Origin: JACKNG01 sp040904625
GTDB lineage: Bacteria; Pseudomonadota; Gammaproteobacteria; Ga0077536
Direction of reading: 5' to 3'
Assembly: GCA_040904625.1 (NCBI GenBank)
Contig: JBBDTC010000340.1
Coordinates: 1-15,060, forward strand
Length of the DNA: 15,060 nt
Shown: positions 7,791 through 14,090 of the stretch, piece after piece
Position numbering within the stretch: position 1 is the stretch's first letter
Layout: each line of letters begins with the position of its first letter
Notes under the pieces: model-generated
The model's database searches: none
Told to the model about the DNA's origin: nothing
The model's input: only the letters and a program-made list of their open reading frames with translations
Program-made: the position numbers and the translations under genes

Positions 7791-8294
7791 TCACGCATCG
7801 GGTTCGACGATGACGAGCACTTGTTCGTACTCGACCATCTGGCCATCGGAAGCACAGAGTTCGCGCACCGTGCCGTCGATGCCGGCCTTGACCGGCGTGA
7901 AGAGCTTCATCACTTCGATCAGGCAGACTTCGGTATCGGCTGTGACCTTCTGGCCGATCTCCACATAAGGCGGTGCACCGGGTTTGGGGGCGCGATAGAA
8001 GGTGCCGAGGTTGGGTGCGCGCACCGCGACCATGCCGGCCGGGATGGCGATGTCGTGGGCGGTCACCGCGGCTGCCATGTGCGGCGCTGGCGTTGACGCC
8101 GTCGATTGGTCTGCGGCGGTGGTCGCCGGCGGCGCCGGCGGCGCTGCTGCAGCGGCCACCGCGGGTCCCGTCGCCTTCGGATCGCGGGACAGGAACACCT
8201 CGAGCGCAGCGGTCTTCAGGTGCATCTCTTGCCACGCCGAGCGCTCGAACAGCTCGATCAGGTTTTCGATGTCGTCACGGGTCGGCTTGCTCAT
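7791..8294 (-). CDS. Biotin carboxyl carrier protein (AccB-like)
   Basis: The 167-residue protein has the AccB plan. An N-terminal helical segment (residues 5-36) is followed by an Ala/Pro-rich flexible linker at about 41-78 and a C-terminal biotinyl domain at 88-165. The biotinylation site is Lys130 in LIEVMKLFT, where most family members have EAMKM or EAMKL. The segment LGTFYRAPKPGAPPYVEIG is the AccB-type 'thumb', absent from pyruvate-carboxylase-type carriers. The carrier is thus AccB-like although the carboxyltransferase is PycB-like, an uncommon pairing. GAGGAA stands eight bases before the ATG. It begins 36 bp after the dikinase-like gene and is followed by biotin carboxylase after 21 bp. 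Confidence 0.95.
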   Translation of the reverse strand: MSKPTRDDIENLIELFERSAWQEMHLKTAALEVFLSRDPKATGPAVAAAAAPPAPPATTAADQSTASTPAPHMAAAVTAHDIAIPAGMVAVRAPNLGTFYRAPKPGAPPYVEIGQKVTADTEVCLIEVMKLFTPVKAGIDGTVRELCASDGQMVEYEQVLVIVEPDA

Positions 8295-8330
8295 GGCAGC
8301 GCTTCCTCAGCTCGTTCAATTACGTTTCGT

Positions 8331-10082
8331 TCAGGTCTGCGTCCTGGTCGACGCCTGGATCGCAGCCAGCATCACCGGCAGCGGGTGGCGCGCGACGATG
8401 GTAGTGACGCCGGCTGCGAGCGCGGCTGCGACACCGGCATCACTCTCGACCGCGCCGCCGCGGACCATGCGCTTGCCGGCCAGGAGTTCCGGCAGCTTCT
8501 CCGCATCTTCGATACCCTCGATCGGATCGAGATCGATCGCCTCGGCAGCCGCCGGATCGTCGCTGGCGAGGACCGTGATCGGGCATCGCTGTGCTGCCCA
8601 GACAGTCAATTCAGCGAGCCGCGGGTCATCGCTTTCGTGCGACATCTCGACGACCAGCGCGGCATCATAGACGACGCCGGCATTGGCATCGACGGTCACC
8701 TCGCGCCCGGCCAGCGAACTCACCGTACCGTCGCCACAGCCGACCAGACAGGGCACGCCGAGCGCACGCGAGACCACCGCCGCATGCGAGGTCGAGCCGC
8801 CCTGTTCGGTAATCACCGCCACCGCGGCAATCATGCCGTGGAGATCTTCGGGACTGGTCGTCGCCCGCGCCAGCACCACGGCCTCACCGTTGGCATGGCG
8901 GCGCTCGGCCTCGTCCGAATCGCTCACCACCACGCCGACGCCGACACCCTGGCAGGCGACTTCACCGCGCGCGGCGACTTCGGCTCCCGCTTCCGCGCCC
9001 GCGGCGAGACGCGGCTTCAACAGTGTCCGCACCTGTTCGGCGCTGAGGCGCGAGAGCGCCGTCGCGGCGTCTATGCGCCCTTCGGCAACCATGTCGGTGG
9101 CGAAGCGCACGGCGGCCTGCGGCGCGCGCTTGGCCGCGCGCGATTGCAGCAGATAGAGCCGGCCGTGCTGGACGGTGAACTCGATATCCTGGACGTCGCC
9201 GTTCTCGGCTTCGAGGCGCTCGGCGGCGGCCATGAGTTCCGCATGGACCTCGGGCAGGGCTTGCTCCAAGGCCGACAGCGGCTCGGGAGTGAACTTGCCG
9301 GAGACGACGTCCTCACCCTGGGCGCGATGCAGGTACTCGCCGTAAGGCACGGGTTCGCCGGTCAGGGGATTGCGCGAGAACAGTACGCCCGTGCCCGATT
9401 CGTCGTCGAGATTGCCGAAGACCATGGCCTGCACGGTCACCGCGGTGCCGAGACTGTCGGGGATGTCGTGATGCTTGCGGTATTTCTTCGCGCGGCGCGA
9501 ATTCCACGAGGCAAACACGGCTTCGACCGCGGCGTGGAGCTGCTCACGAGGCGTGGCGGGTATGCTGCCGCCCTGCGCCGCGATGGCGGCGGTCAGTTCG
9601 TCCGGGGTCGCCGTGTGCGTGGTGTCCAGGGCGAGTTTGAGCACGATGCTGGCATAGAGTTCGAGGAAGCGCCGGTGGGTATCGCGGGCAAAGGTCGGGT
9701 CGCCCGCGGCGGCAGCGAGTGCAGCCTCGGTGTCGGCATCGATGCCGAGATTGAGCACGGTGTCCATCATGCCGGGCATGGAAACAGCCGCACCCGAACG
9801 CACCGAGACCAACAGCGGCGCGTCGGTGCCGCCGAGCGTGCGCCCGCTCTCGGCTTCCAGCCAGGCGATGGCGGTATCGAGATCGGCTTCGAGCGCGTCG
9901 GGGAAACGCCCCGCCTCGAGGTAGGCGCGGCAGGCGTCGGTGGTGATGACGAAGGCCGGTGGCACCGGCAGGCCCAGGCTCTGCATGCGCGCAACCGACC
10001 AGGCCTTGCCCCCGATTCGTTCGCGCTCGGGCAGGGCGCTGCCGTCGAGGCCGAGGATGAATTGTCCGAGCGGGATGACCAT
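8331..10082 (-). CDS. PPDK-like phosphotransferase lacking the PEP/pyruvate barrel
   Basis: The 583-residue protein matches the N-terminal two-thirds of pyruvate phosphate dikinase. The ATP-grasp part runs to about residue 317, with GGKA (Lys26), SVRSGA (Arg95), SMPGMMDT, SGTGVLFSRNPLTGE at 229-243, and DIEFTVQHGRLYLLQSR ending at Arg315. A phosphohistidine swivelling domain follows, with catalytic His433 in TEQGGSTSHAAVVSRALG. Normal PPDK is about 870-900 residues and ends in a PEP/pyruvate TIM barrel. Here only about 110 residues follow (474-583). They vaguely resemble the very start of that barrel and contain no PEP-site RTEHM motif. The next gene starts 36 bp on, so there is no lost remainder. 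It could phosphorylate its own His and pass the phosphate to an acceptor on another subunit, as the split phenylphosphate synthase does. This role is inferred. The start has only a weak GA-rich ribosome site and lies 26 nt after a strong hairpin. Confidence 0.88.
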   Translation of the reverse strand: MVIPLGQFILGLDGSALPERERIGGKAWSVARMQSLGLPVPPAFVITTDACRAYLEAGRFPDALEADLDTAIAWLEAESGRTLGGTDAPLLVSVRSGAAVSMPGMMDTVLNLGIDADTEAALAAAAGDPTFARDTHRRFLELYASIVLKLALDTTHTATPDELTAAIAAQGGSIPATPREQLHAAVEAVFASWNSRRAKKYRKHHDIPDSLGTAVTVQAMVFGNLDDESGTGVLFSRNPLTGEPVPYGEYLHRAQGEDVVSGKFTPEPLSALEQALPEVHAELMAAAERLEAENGDVQDIEFTVQHGRLYLLQSRAAKRAPQAAVRFATDMVAEGRIDAATALSRLSAEQVRTLLKPRLAAGAEAGAEVAARGEVACQGVGVGVVVSDSDEAERRHANGEAVVLARATTSPEDLHGMIAAVAVITEQGGSTSHAAVVSRALGVPCLVGCGDGTVSSLAGREVTVDANAGVVYDAALVVEMSHESDDPRLAELTVWAAQRCPITVLASDDPAAAEAIDLDPIEGIEDAEKLPELLAGKRMVRGGAVESDAGVAAALAAGVTTIVARHPLPVMLAAIQASTRTQT

Positions 10083-10108
10083 GATGTTCTCGTCTATTCG
10101 GTCAGGGT

Positions 10109-10154
10109 CTGGCAGCCGGGCGGACTAAAATCCCTGCGTCCGACCGGCTGCCAG
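10109..10154 (-). repeat. Large perfect inverted repeat (hairpin) in the thiolase-dikinase gap
   Basis: CTGGCAGCCGG at 10109-10119 pairs perfectly with CCGGCTGCCAG at 10144-10154. Inside, after one G/A mismatch, CGGAC pairs with GTCCG (10121-10125 with 10138-10142), leaving a 12-nt A/T-containing loop. It sits 47 bp after the SCP2-type thiolase stop and 26 nt before the dikinase-like start. No T-run follows on the minus strand, so it is not a classical intrinsic terminator. An RNA-processing or stability element, a translational control hairpin or a REP-like dispersed palindrome are all possible. Confidence 0.75.
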
Positions 10155-10200
10155 CCACGCTCGCGGCGGATGCCCTCGTGCAATTCGAACCGGAGGAGGA

Positions 10201-11439
10201 TCATCGCCCGATGATGTTGACGCAGGTCACCGCCTCCTCGATACCGACCATGCCGCCGCCGTTCTGGGCGATGGCGATTTTCGCGCCCTCGACCTGGCGG
10301 CCCTCGGCTTCACCGCGGAGCTGCAGCACCAGCTCGTAGATCTGGCCGAGACCGGTAGCGCCGATCGGATGGCCTTTGGACTCGAGCCCGCCCGAGGGGT
10401 TGACCGGCAGGCGGCCGCCGAGGCGGGTATCGCCGCGCGCCGCGTCCGGGCCGCCCTGGCCCAGTTCACACAAGCCCAGTGCTTCGAGTTCGATGATCTC
10501 GCCCATGGCCGTCGCGTCGTGCACTTCGGCGACGTCGATGTCCGCGGGGCCCAGCCCGGCCTGCTCGTAGGCCTTCTGTGCCGCCAGGCGGCTCGCATGC
10601 TTGTCGAATTCGGTGATGCCGCGATTGCTGCCCGACTGGATGACGCTACCGAGCACCCGGCAGCTGCGCTCGCGGCTACCTCGCAAGCGGGCCAGACCGG
10701 CTGCGTTGCAGATGATCGCGGCAGCGGCGCCGTCGCTGATGGGCGAGCACATGGGTAAGGTCAGGGGGTAGGTGATGGGCGCGGCGGCGAGTACTTCCTC
10801 GACCGAGAAGGCGCGTTGATACTGCGACTTGGGGTTGCCGGTCGAATGCGCGTGGTTCTTCGCTGCCACTTCGGCGAGCTGGGCCTGGGTGGTGCCGAAT
10901 TCGCGCATGTGCATGCGGCAGAAGCCGGCGTAGATGTCCATGAACACGCTGTAGGGGCGCGGCGAGGTCGAACCCTCGGGGACTTCCACCCCTTTGGCCA
11001 TCTCGACGAATATCGCCTTGCTGCCCTCGACATCGTGGACGTCCCAGGCACCGTCGAAGGCGCTGAACATGCGTTCCTTGTCGGCGGAGAACATCTTCTC
11101 GACGCCGATAGCGAGGACGATGTCGGCGGCGCCCGCTTTGACATAGCTCACGGCCATGTGGAAGGCGGTCGAAGCGGTCGCGCAGGCGTTCTCGACGTTG
11201 ATCACCGGCACGCCCTCGATGCCGTGGGCCCGCAGCGCAATCTCACCGCGCACCATGTCCTGCCCTTCCATATGGCCCTGCACGCAGTTGCCGAAGAATG
11301 CCGCCTCGATCTGGCCGCGTTCACAGCCGGCATCGGTGAGGACCTGGGCCAGCGCGTCGCCGGTCAAATCCTTGAGACTGCGTTCGAGATGTTTGCCGAA
11401 ATGCGTCATGCCGACGCCGGCGATGTAGATATCGCTCAT
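10201..11439 (-). CDS. SCP2/lipid-transfer-type thiolase family protein
   Basis: The 412-residue protein belongs to the thiolase branch related to SCP-x and Ltp proteins, often annotated as lipid-transfer protein or acetyl-CoA acetyltransferase. The nucleophile Cys86 lies in NVENACATAS, and His357 is in NPSGGLESKGHPIGATG. The conserved histidine motif reads EVHDATA (His307) instead of the more usual HDCF. The C-terminal Cys-x-Gly of classical thiolases is replaced by AQNGGGMVG, as is common in this branch. Two tandem AAGGAG boxes precede the ATG; the outer one, six bases away, has normal spacing. It is the first gene of the cluster and follows a candidate promoter. It probably cleaves or condenses an acyl-CoA made in this pathway, though some members of this branch need a small DUF35 partner, which is not present here. 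Confidence 0.9.
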   Translation of the reverse strand: MSDIYIAGVGMTHFGKHLERSLKDLTGDALAQVLTDAGCERGQIEAAFFGNCVQGHMEGQDMVRGEIALRAHGIEGVPVINVENACATASTAFHMAVSYVKAGAADIVLAIGVEKMFSADKERMFSAFDGAWDVHDVEGSKAIFVEMAKGVEVPEGSTSPRPYSVFMDIYAGFCRMHMREFGTTQAQLAEVAAKNHAHSTGNPKSQYQRAFSVEEVLAAAPITYPLTLPMCSPISDGAAAAIICNAAGLARLRGSRERSCRVLGSVIQSGSNRGITEFDKHASRLAAQKAYEQAGLGPADIDVAEVHDATAMGEIIELEALGLCELGQGGPDAARGDTRLGGRLPVNPSGGLESKGHPIGATGLGQIYELVLQLRGEAEGRQVEGAKIAIAQNGGGMVGIEEAVTCVNIIGR

Positions 11440-11501
11440 CTCCTTCTCCTTTTCGGCTGCTGCGGGCGATCCATATGGACCGGGGCCGGCGCCGGGCGCA
11501 C

Positions 11502-11530
11502 ATCATAACCTCGCCCTACATGGGGCTGAA
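11502..11530 (-). promoter_or_regulatory. Candidate sigma-70 promoter for the thiolase-carboxylase cluster
   Basis: On the minus strand a TATGAT hexamer (11507-11502, five of six consensus bases) stands 17 bp after TTCAGC (11530-11525, three of six). It lies about 63 bp before the SCP2-type thiolase start, within the 202-bp divergent intergenic region shared with the plus-strand selenoprotein gene. No operator repeat was recognised in the remainder of that region. The weak -35 makes this tentative. Confidence 0.35.
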
Positions 11531-11641
11531 GCGCGGCGGCAGCGACCGTGCCCGGGCGCCGTGCGTTCCTTCCCGCCCTCGCCGTCGGGTATGCTCGGCG
11601 CTGCAATCCAATGTTCGAAGCCAAACCGACGGAGCGACACC

Positions 11642-11986
11642 ATGCCCCGAGACATCAAGTGGTATTACCACCGCAAGGGATGAACCAGCTGTACCAGAGC
11701 GTCCAAGTTTCTGGATGCCCGCGGGCTCACGCCCACCGAGACGGTGCCGGCTTCGCGCAAGCTCGGCGCCGAGGATGCGCGCCGCCTGGCGGCGGCCGCC
11801 ACCACTGTCATCGTCGCCAAAGGCAAGAAGGTCGACCGCTACACCACGGGCGGCAAACCGGCCGATGAAGTCATCGATGCCATGCTGGGGCCGACCGGCA
11901 ATCTGCGCGCCCCGACGCTGGTCAGCGGCAAGACGGTCATAGTCGGCTTCAATGATGACAGCTACGGCGCACTGTTCGACGCCTGA
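11642..11986 (+). CDS. ArsC/Spx-family selenoprotein with a UxxC motif (in-frame TGA as Sec14)
   Basis: Translation from ATG 11642 gives 13 residues ending YYHRKG, then TGA (11681-11683), then TSCTRASKFLDARGLTP and on to a TGA at 11984-11986. Reading the first TGA as selenocysteine yields a 114-residue protein of normal ArsC/Spx length. U14-T-S-C17 occupies the CxxC position. GNLRAP (86-91) and VGFNDD (101-106) match the family's C-terminal 'LxRP ... VGF-D' region. GGAG lies seven bases before the ATG, so this start is well supported. A start at GTG 11744 would drop the whole redox motif. A SECIS-like hairpin begins 15 nt after the TGA. The gene is alone on its strand, divergent from the thiolase cluster and convergent with the rhomboid gene. 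A thiol/selenol redox role is likely; arsenate reduction is not established. The alternative is a Cys codon mutated to TGA. No selenocysteine machinery is in the window. Confidence 0.85.
11699..11718 (+). promoter_or_regulatory. Bacterial SECIS-like element
   Basis: GCGTCCA (11699-11705) pairs with TGGATGC (11712-11718) as a 7-bp stem with one G-U, closing a 6-nt loop AGTTTC that has G at its second position. The loop begins 22 nt after the in-frame TGA at 11681-11683. Known bacterial SECIS elements have a short stem and small apical loop with a G among the first two loop bases, placed about 16-37 nt from the UGA inside the coding region. This hairpin satisfies all of these. It would recruit SelB with Sec-tRNA. 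Confidence 0.75.
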
Positions 11987-12021
11987 GAGCAAAGCGCAAA
12001 GCCGCGCAATCCGGCTCACGG

Positions 12022-12050
12022 CGGCAACGCGGCCATTTCCCGCGTTACCG
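12022..12050. terminator. Hairpin between convergent genes, possible bidirectional terminator
   Basis: AACGCGG (12026-12032) and CCGCGTT (12040-12046) form a perfect 7-bp stem around CCATTTC. The stem is extended by three more pairs (CGG/CCG) beyond one mismatch. It sits in the 84-bp gap between the selenoprotein stop and the rhomboid stop, where a shared terminator would be expected. No clear T-run follows on either strand. Confidence 0.4.
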
Positions 12051-12070
12051 GCCTGAATGACGCAGCGGCT

Positions 12071-12841
12071 TCAACGCAGCCGCCGGTATGGCGACGAGGA
12101 TCGCCCGCGCCAGCCGTAGTAGGGATGGCGCGCGAGCAGACGCGGATCGCGGAAGGCGAAGATCAGGATGGCGCCGCCCAGAAATCCGCCGACGTGGGCC
12201 CAGAACGCCACCCCGCCGCCCTGGCCGGTACCCGAGGCCAGCCCGCTCACCATCTGGACCAGAAACCAGTAACCGAGCATCCACACGGCCGGGATGGCGA
12301 ACGTGGTGACGTAGAAGCCGAACCAGAACAGCATGTGCACGTTGACCCAGGGATAGAGCACGACGTAGGCGCCCATGACACCTCCGATCGCGCCCGAGGC
12401 ACCGACCATGGGCACACCGGAGGTCGGTCCGGATGCAATCTGCAGGGCGGCGGCAGCCAGCCCGCACAGAACGTAGAAGACGGCAAAGCGCAAGTGCCCC
12501 ATCGAATCCTCGACGTTGTCGCCGAAGATCCACAGGAACCACAGATTGCCGAGCAGATGCAGCCAGCTGCCGTGCAGGAACATGTGGGTCAACAATGAAG
12601 ACGGGTTCGGATCCGTCGTGACCACACAGGCGAGCCCCTCGCCGATCGGGACGGCGAAACCGGCCGGCAGGCTGCCCAGCAACTCGCCCGGCACCAGGCC
12701 CAGCGTGCAAATCGACTGCGCCAGCGGCATGCCGGCGCCCGCACCCTGCACGCCCAGCCAGATCAGTACGTTCAGCGCGACGATGCCGTAGGTGACATAG
12801 GGCGTCAGGACTTGCGGATTGTCGTCTCGAATCGGGAACAT
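12071..12841 (-). CDS. Rhomboid-family intramembrane serine protease
   Basis: The 256-residue membrane protein shows the rhomboid catalytic dyad: Ser149 in VGASGAIGG and His216 in FWAHVGGFLGG. The oxyanion-site HMFLHGSWLHLLGN carries His90, His95 and Asn99. About six hydrophobic segments are visible, near residues 15-32, 92-107, 117-136, 146-164, 168-196 and 210-230. The N-terminus MFPIRDDNP and the basic C-terminal tail are typical of one bacterial rhomboid subfamily. It should cleave transmembrane helices of other membrane proteins in the inner membrane; its substrate is unknown. The ATG has no clear ribosome site, but the match to the family N-terminus supports it. It begins 46 bp after the MetE-like stop and may be cotranscribed, with no obvious functional link. 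Confidence 0.94.
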   Translation of the reverse strand: MFPIRDDNPQVLTPYVTYGIVALNVLIWLGVQGAGAGMPLAQSICTLGLVPGELLGSLPAGFAVPIGEGLACVVTTDPNPSSLLTHMFLHGSWLHLLGNLWFLWIFGDNVEDSMGHLRFAVFYVLCGLAAAALQIASGPTSGVPMVGASGAIGGVMGAYVVLYPWVNVHMLFWFGFYVTTFAIPAVWMLGYWFLVQMVSGLASGTGQGGGVAFWAHVGGFLGGAILIFAFRDPRLLARHPYYGWRGRSSSPYRRLR

Positions 12842-12887
12842 GGTTTGGCTTACGGCTCAGCTGGCGTCGCGCCGCGCAAAGGGCCCC

Positions 12888-14036
12888 TCACCGCCCCCAC
12901 AAGCGCTGCGTAGCGATCTCGGCGCCGGCGGCCAGGGCCTTCAATTTTTCGAACGCGATCTCGGGGGCGACCCGCCCATAGCGTGTGAACGTGGCGAATC
13001 CGCAATCGGTACCGGCCAACACCCGCTCGCGGCCGACCACGTCGGCATAGCGACAGATGCGCTCGGCAACGTAATCGGGATGCTCGACGTAATTACTGCA
13101 GGTGTCGATGACGCCGGGCATCAGGACCTTGTCCTCGGGCAAATCGATGTCACCCCAGACCGACCATTCGTGCGCATGGCGCGGGTTGGCGCCTTCGAAG
13201 GACATCACCTGTGGCTTGGCCCGGATCAGGACGTTCGCGATCCGCGCCAGCGGGATATCGAAATCGTGCGGGCCCTCGTAGTTACCCCAGCAGATGTGTA
13301 TGCGGCAACGATCGGCCGGCACGTTGGCAAGCGCGGCGTTGAGGACCTCGACCTGGGCACCGGCCTGGCGGACGAAGGCGTCGTCGGAGAGATCCTTGTA
13401 CTGGGTGTGCCGCGCCATGGCCAGATCGGGGCAATCGATCTGGAGCACGAAACCGGCCTCGACGATGGTCTCGTATTCATCGCGCATCACGTCGCCGAGC
13501 GCTTCGAGATAGGCCTGTTCGGTGGGGTAATACTCGTTCGGCAGGAAGGCCGAGATGACGCCGGGGGAAGAGGCGTTCATGAATGCATCGACGGCGCCGG
13601 CGCCGGCTAATGCAGCGCGGAAATTCTCGATGTCGGTCAGCAGCGGGCCGCGGTCCTTGATGGTGATGGCCTCCGTACAGACCGGGCGGCGGATCGACGG
13701 CGCCTGGTTGCTGCGCGCCTGCATTTCCATAAAATCGGGGAAGCGGGCGAGATCGGCCGGCGGGCGGCGCGGGCTGTCGCCGCTGAAGCCGGTACAGCGA
13801 TCCTTGATGTAGGTGGAATAGCCGATCTTGGCCATCTCGCCGTCGCTGACGATGTCGATACCGACGGCCACCTGGCGGCGCACCACGTCATGCACGGCCT
13901 GGCGCACGGCGGCGGCGAAAGCGGCCTCGTCGACGGCTTCACCGTGCTCGCGCGCGAGCAGGGTATCGGCCAGATGGTCGGGGCGGGGCAGGCTGCCGAC
14001 GTGGGTGGTGAGAATGCGATCGGTGCTGAGCTTCAT
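12888..14036 (-). CDS. MetE-like (cobalamin-independent methionine synthase II family) zinc enzyme
   Basis: The 382-residue protein is a single-barrel relative of the C-terminal half of MetE. It begins with the family signature TTHVGSLPRP (10-19). The thiol-activating zinc ligands look complete: His247 and Cys249 in RIHICWGNYEGPH, Glu281 in MSFEGANPR and Cys345 in GTDCGF. Without the MetE N-terminal half it is unlikely to be the housekeeping methionine synthase. Known relatives of this size include epoxyalkane:coenzyme M transferase (His-x-Cys...Cys zinc site), and other members are suspected of methyl transfer from small substrates. The ATG at 14036 directly precedes the conserved domain and has a G-rich ribosome site. 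An extension to 14081 adds only low-complexity residues. It follows the extradiol dioxygenase by 54 bp, suggesting a role in the same catabolic route. Confidence 0.9.
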   Translation of the reverse strand: MKLSTDRILTTHVGSLPRPDHLADTLLAREHGEAVDEAAFAAAVRQAVHDVVRRQVAVGIDIVSDGEMAKIGYSTYIKDRCTGFSGDSPRRPPADLARFPDFMEMQARSNQAPSIRRPVCTEAITIKDRGPLLTDIENFRAALAGAGAVDAFMNASSPGVISAFLPNEYYPTEQAYLEALGDVMRDEYETIVEAGFVLQIDCPDLAMARHTQYKDLSDDAFVRQAGAQVEVLNAALANVPADRCRIHICWGNYEGPHDFDIPLARIANVLIRAKPQVMSFEGANPRHAHEWSVWGDIDLPEDKVLMPGVIDTCSNYVEHPDYVAERICRYADVVGRERVLAGTDCGFATFTRYGRVAPEIAFEKLKALAAGAEIATQRLWGR

Positions 14037-14090
14037 GCCGGATCCCCCGCTGCCGTGATGGTAGGCGGGGCATTCTGCCACAGGACCGTG

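Noticed and set aside
8106..10214. A 702-codon open frame on the plus strand, and similar long antisense frames at 54-1757, 1751-2977, 3470-5044 and 6453-7670
   Set aside because: All lie opposite clear minus-strand genes with recognisable families. Their translations are Gly/Ala/Arg/Asp-rich without domains, as expected for antisense frames in GC-rich coding DNA.
11744..11986. Short ORF starting at GTG 11744 as a separate 80-residue protein
   Set aside because: It lacks the redox motif and first strand of the fold. It is the downstream part of the TGA-containing selenoprotein frame starting at 11642.
14037..14081. Longer start for the MetE-like protein (15 extra residues)
   Set aside because: The extra residues are low-complexity. 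The ATG at 14036 leads straight into the conserved TTHVGSLPR region.
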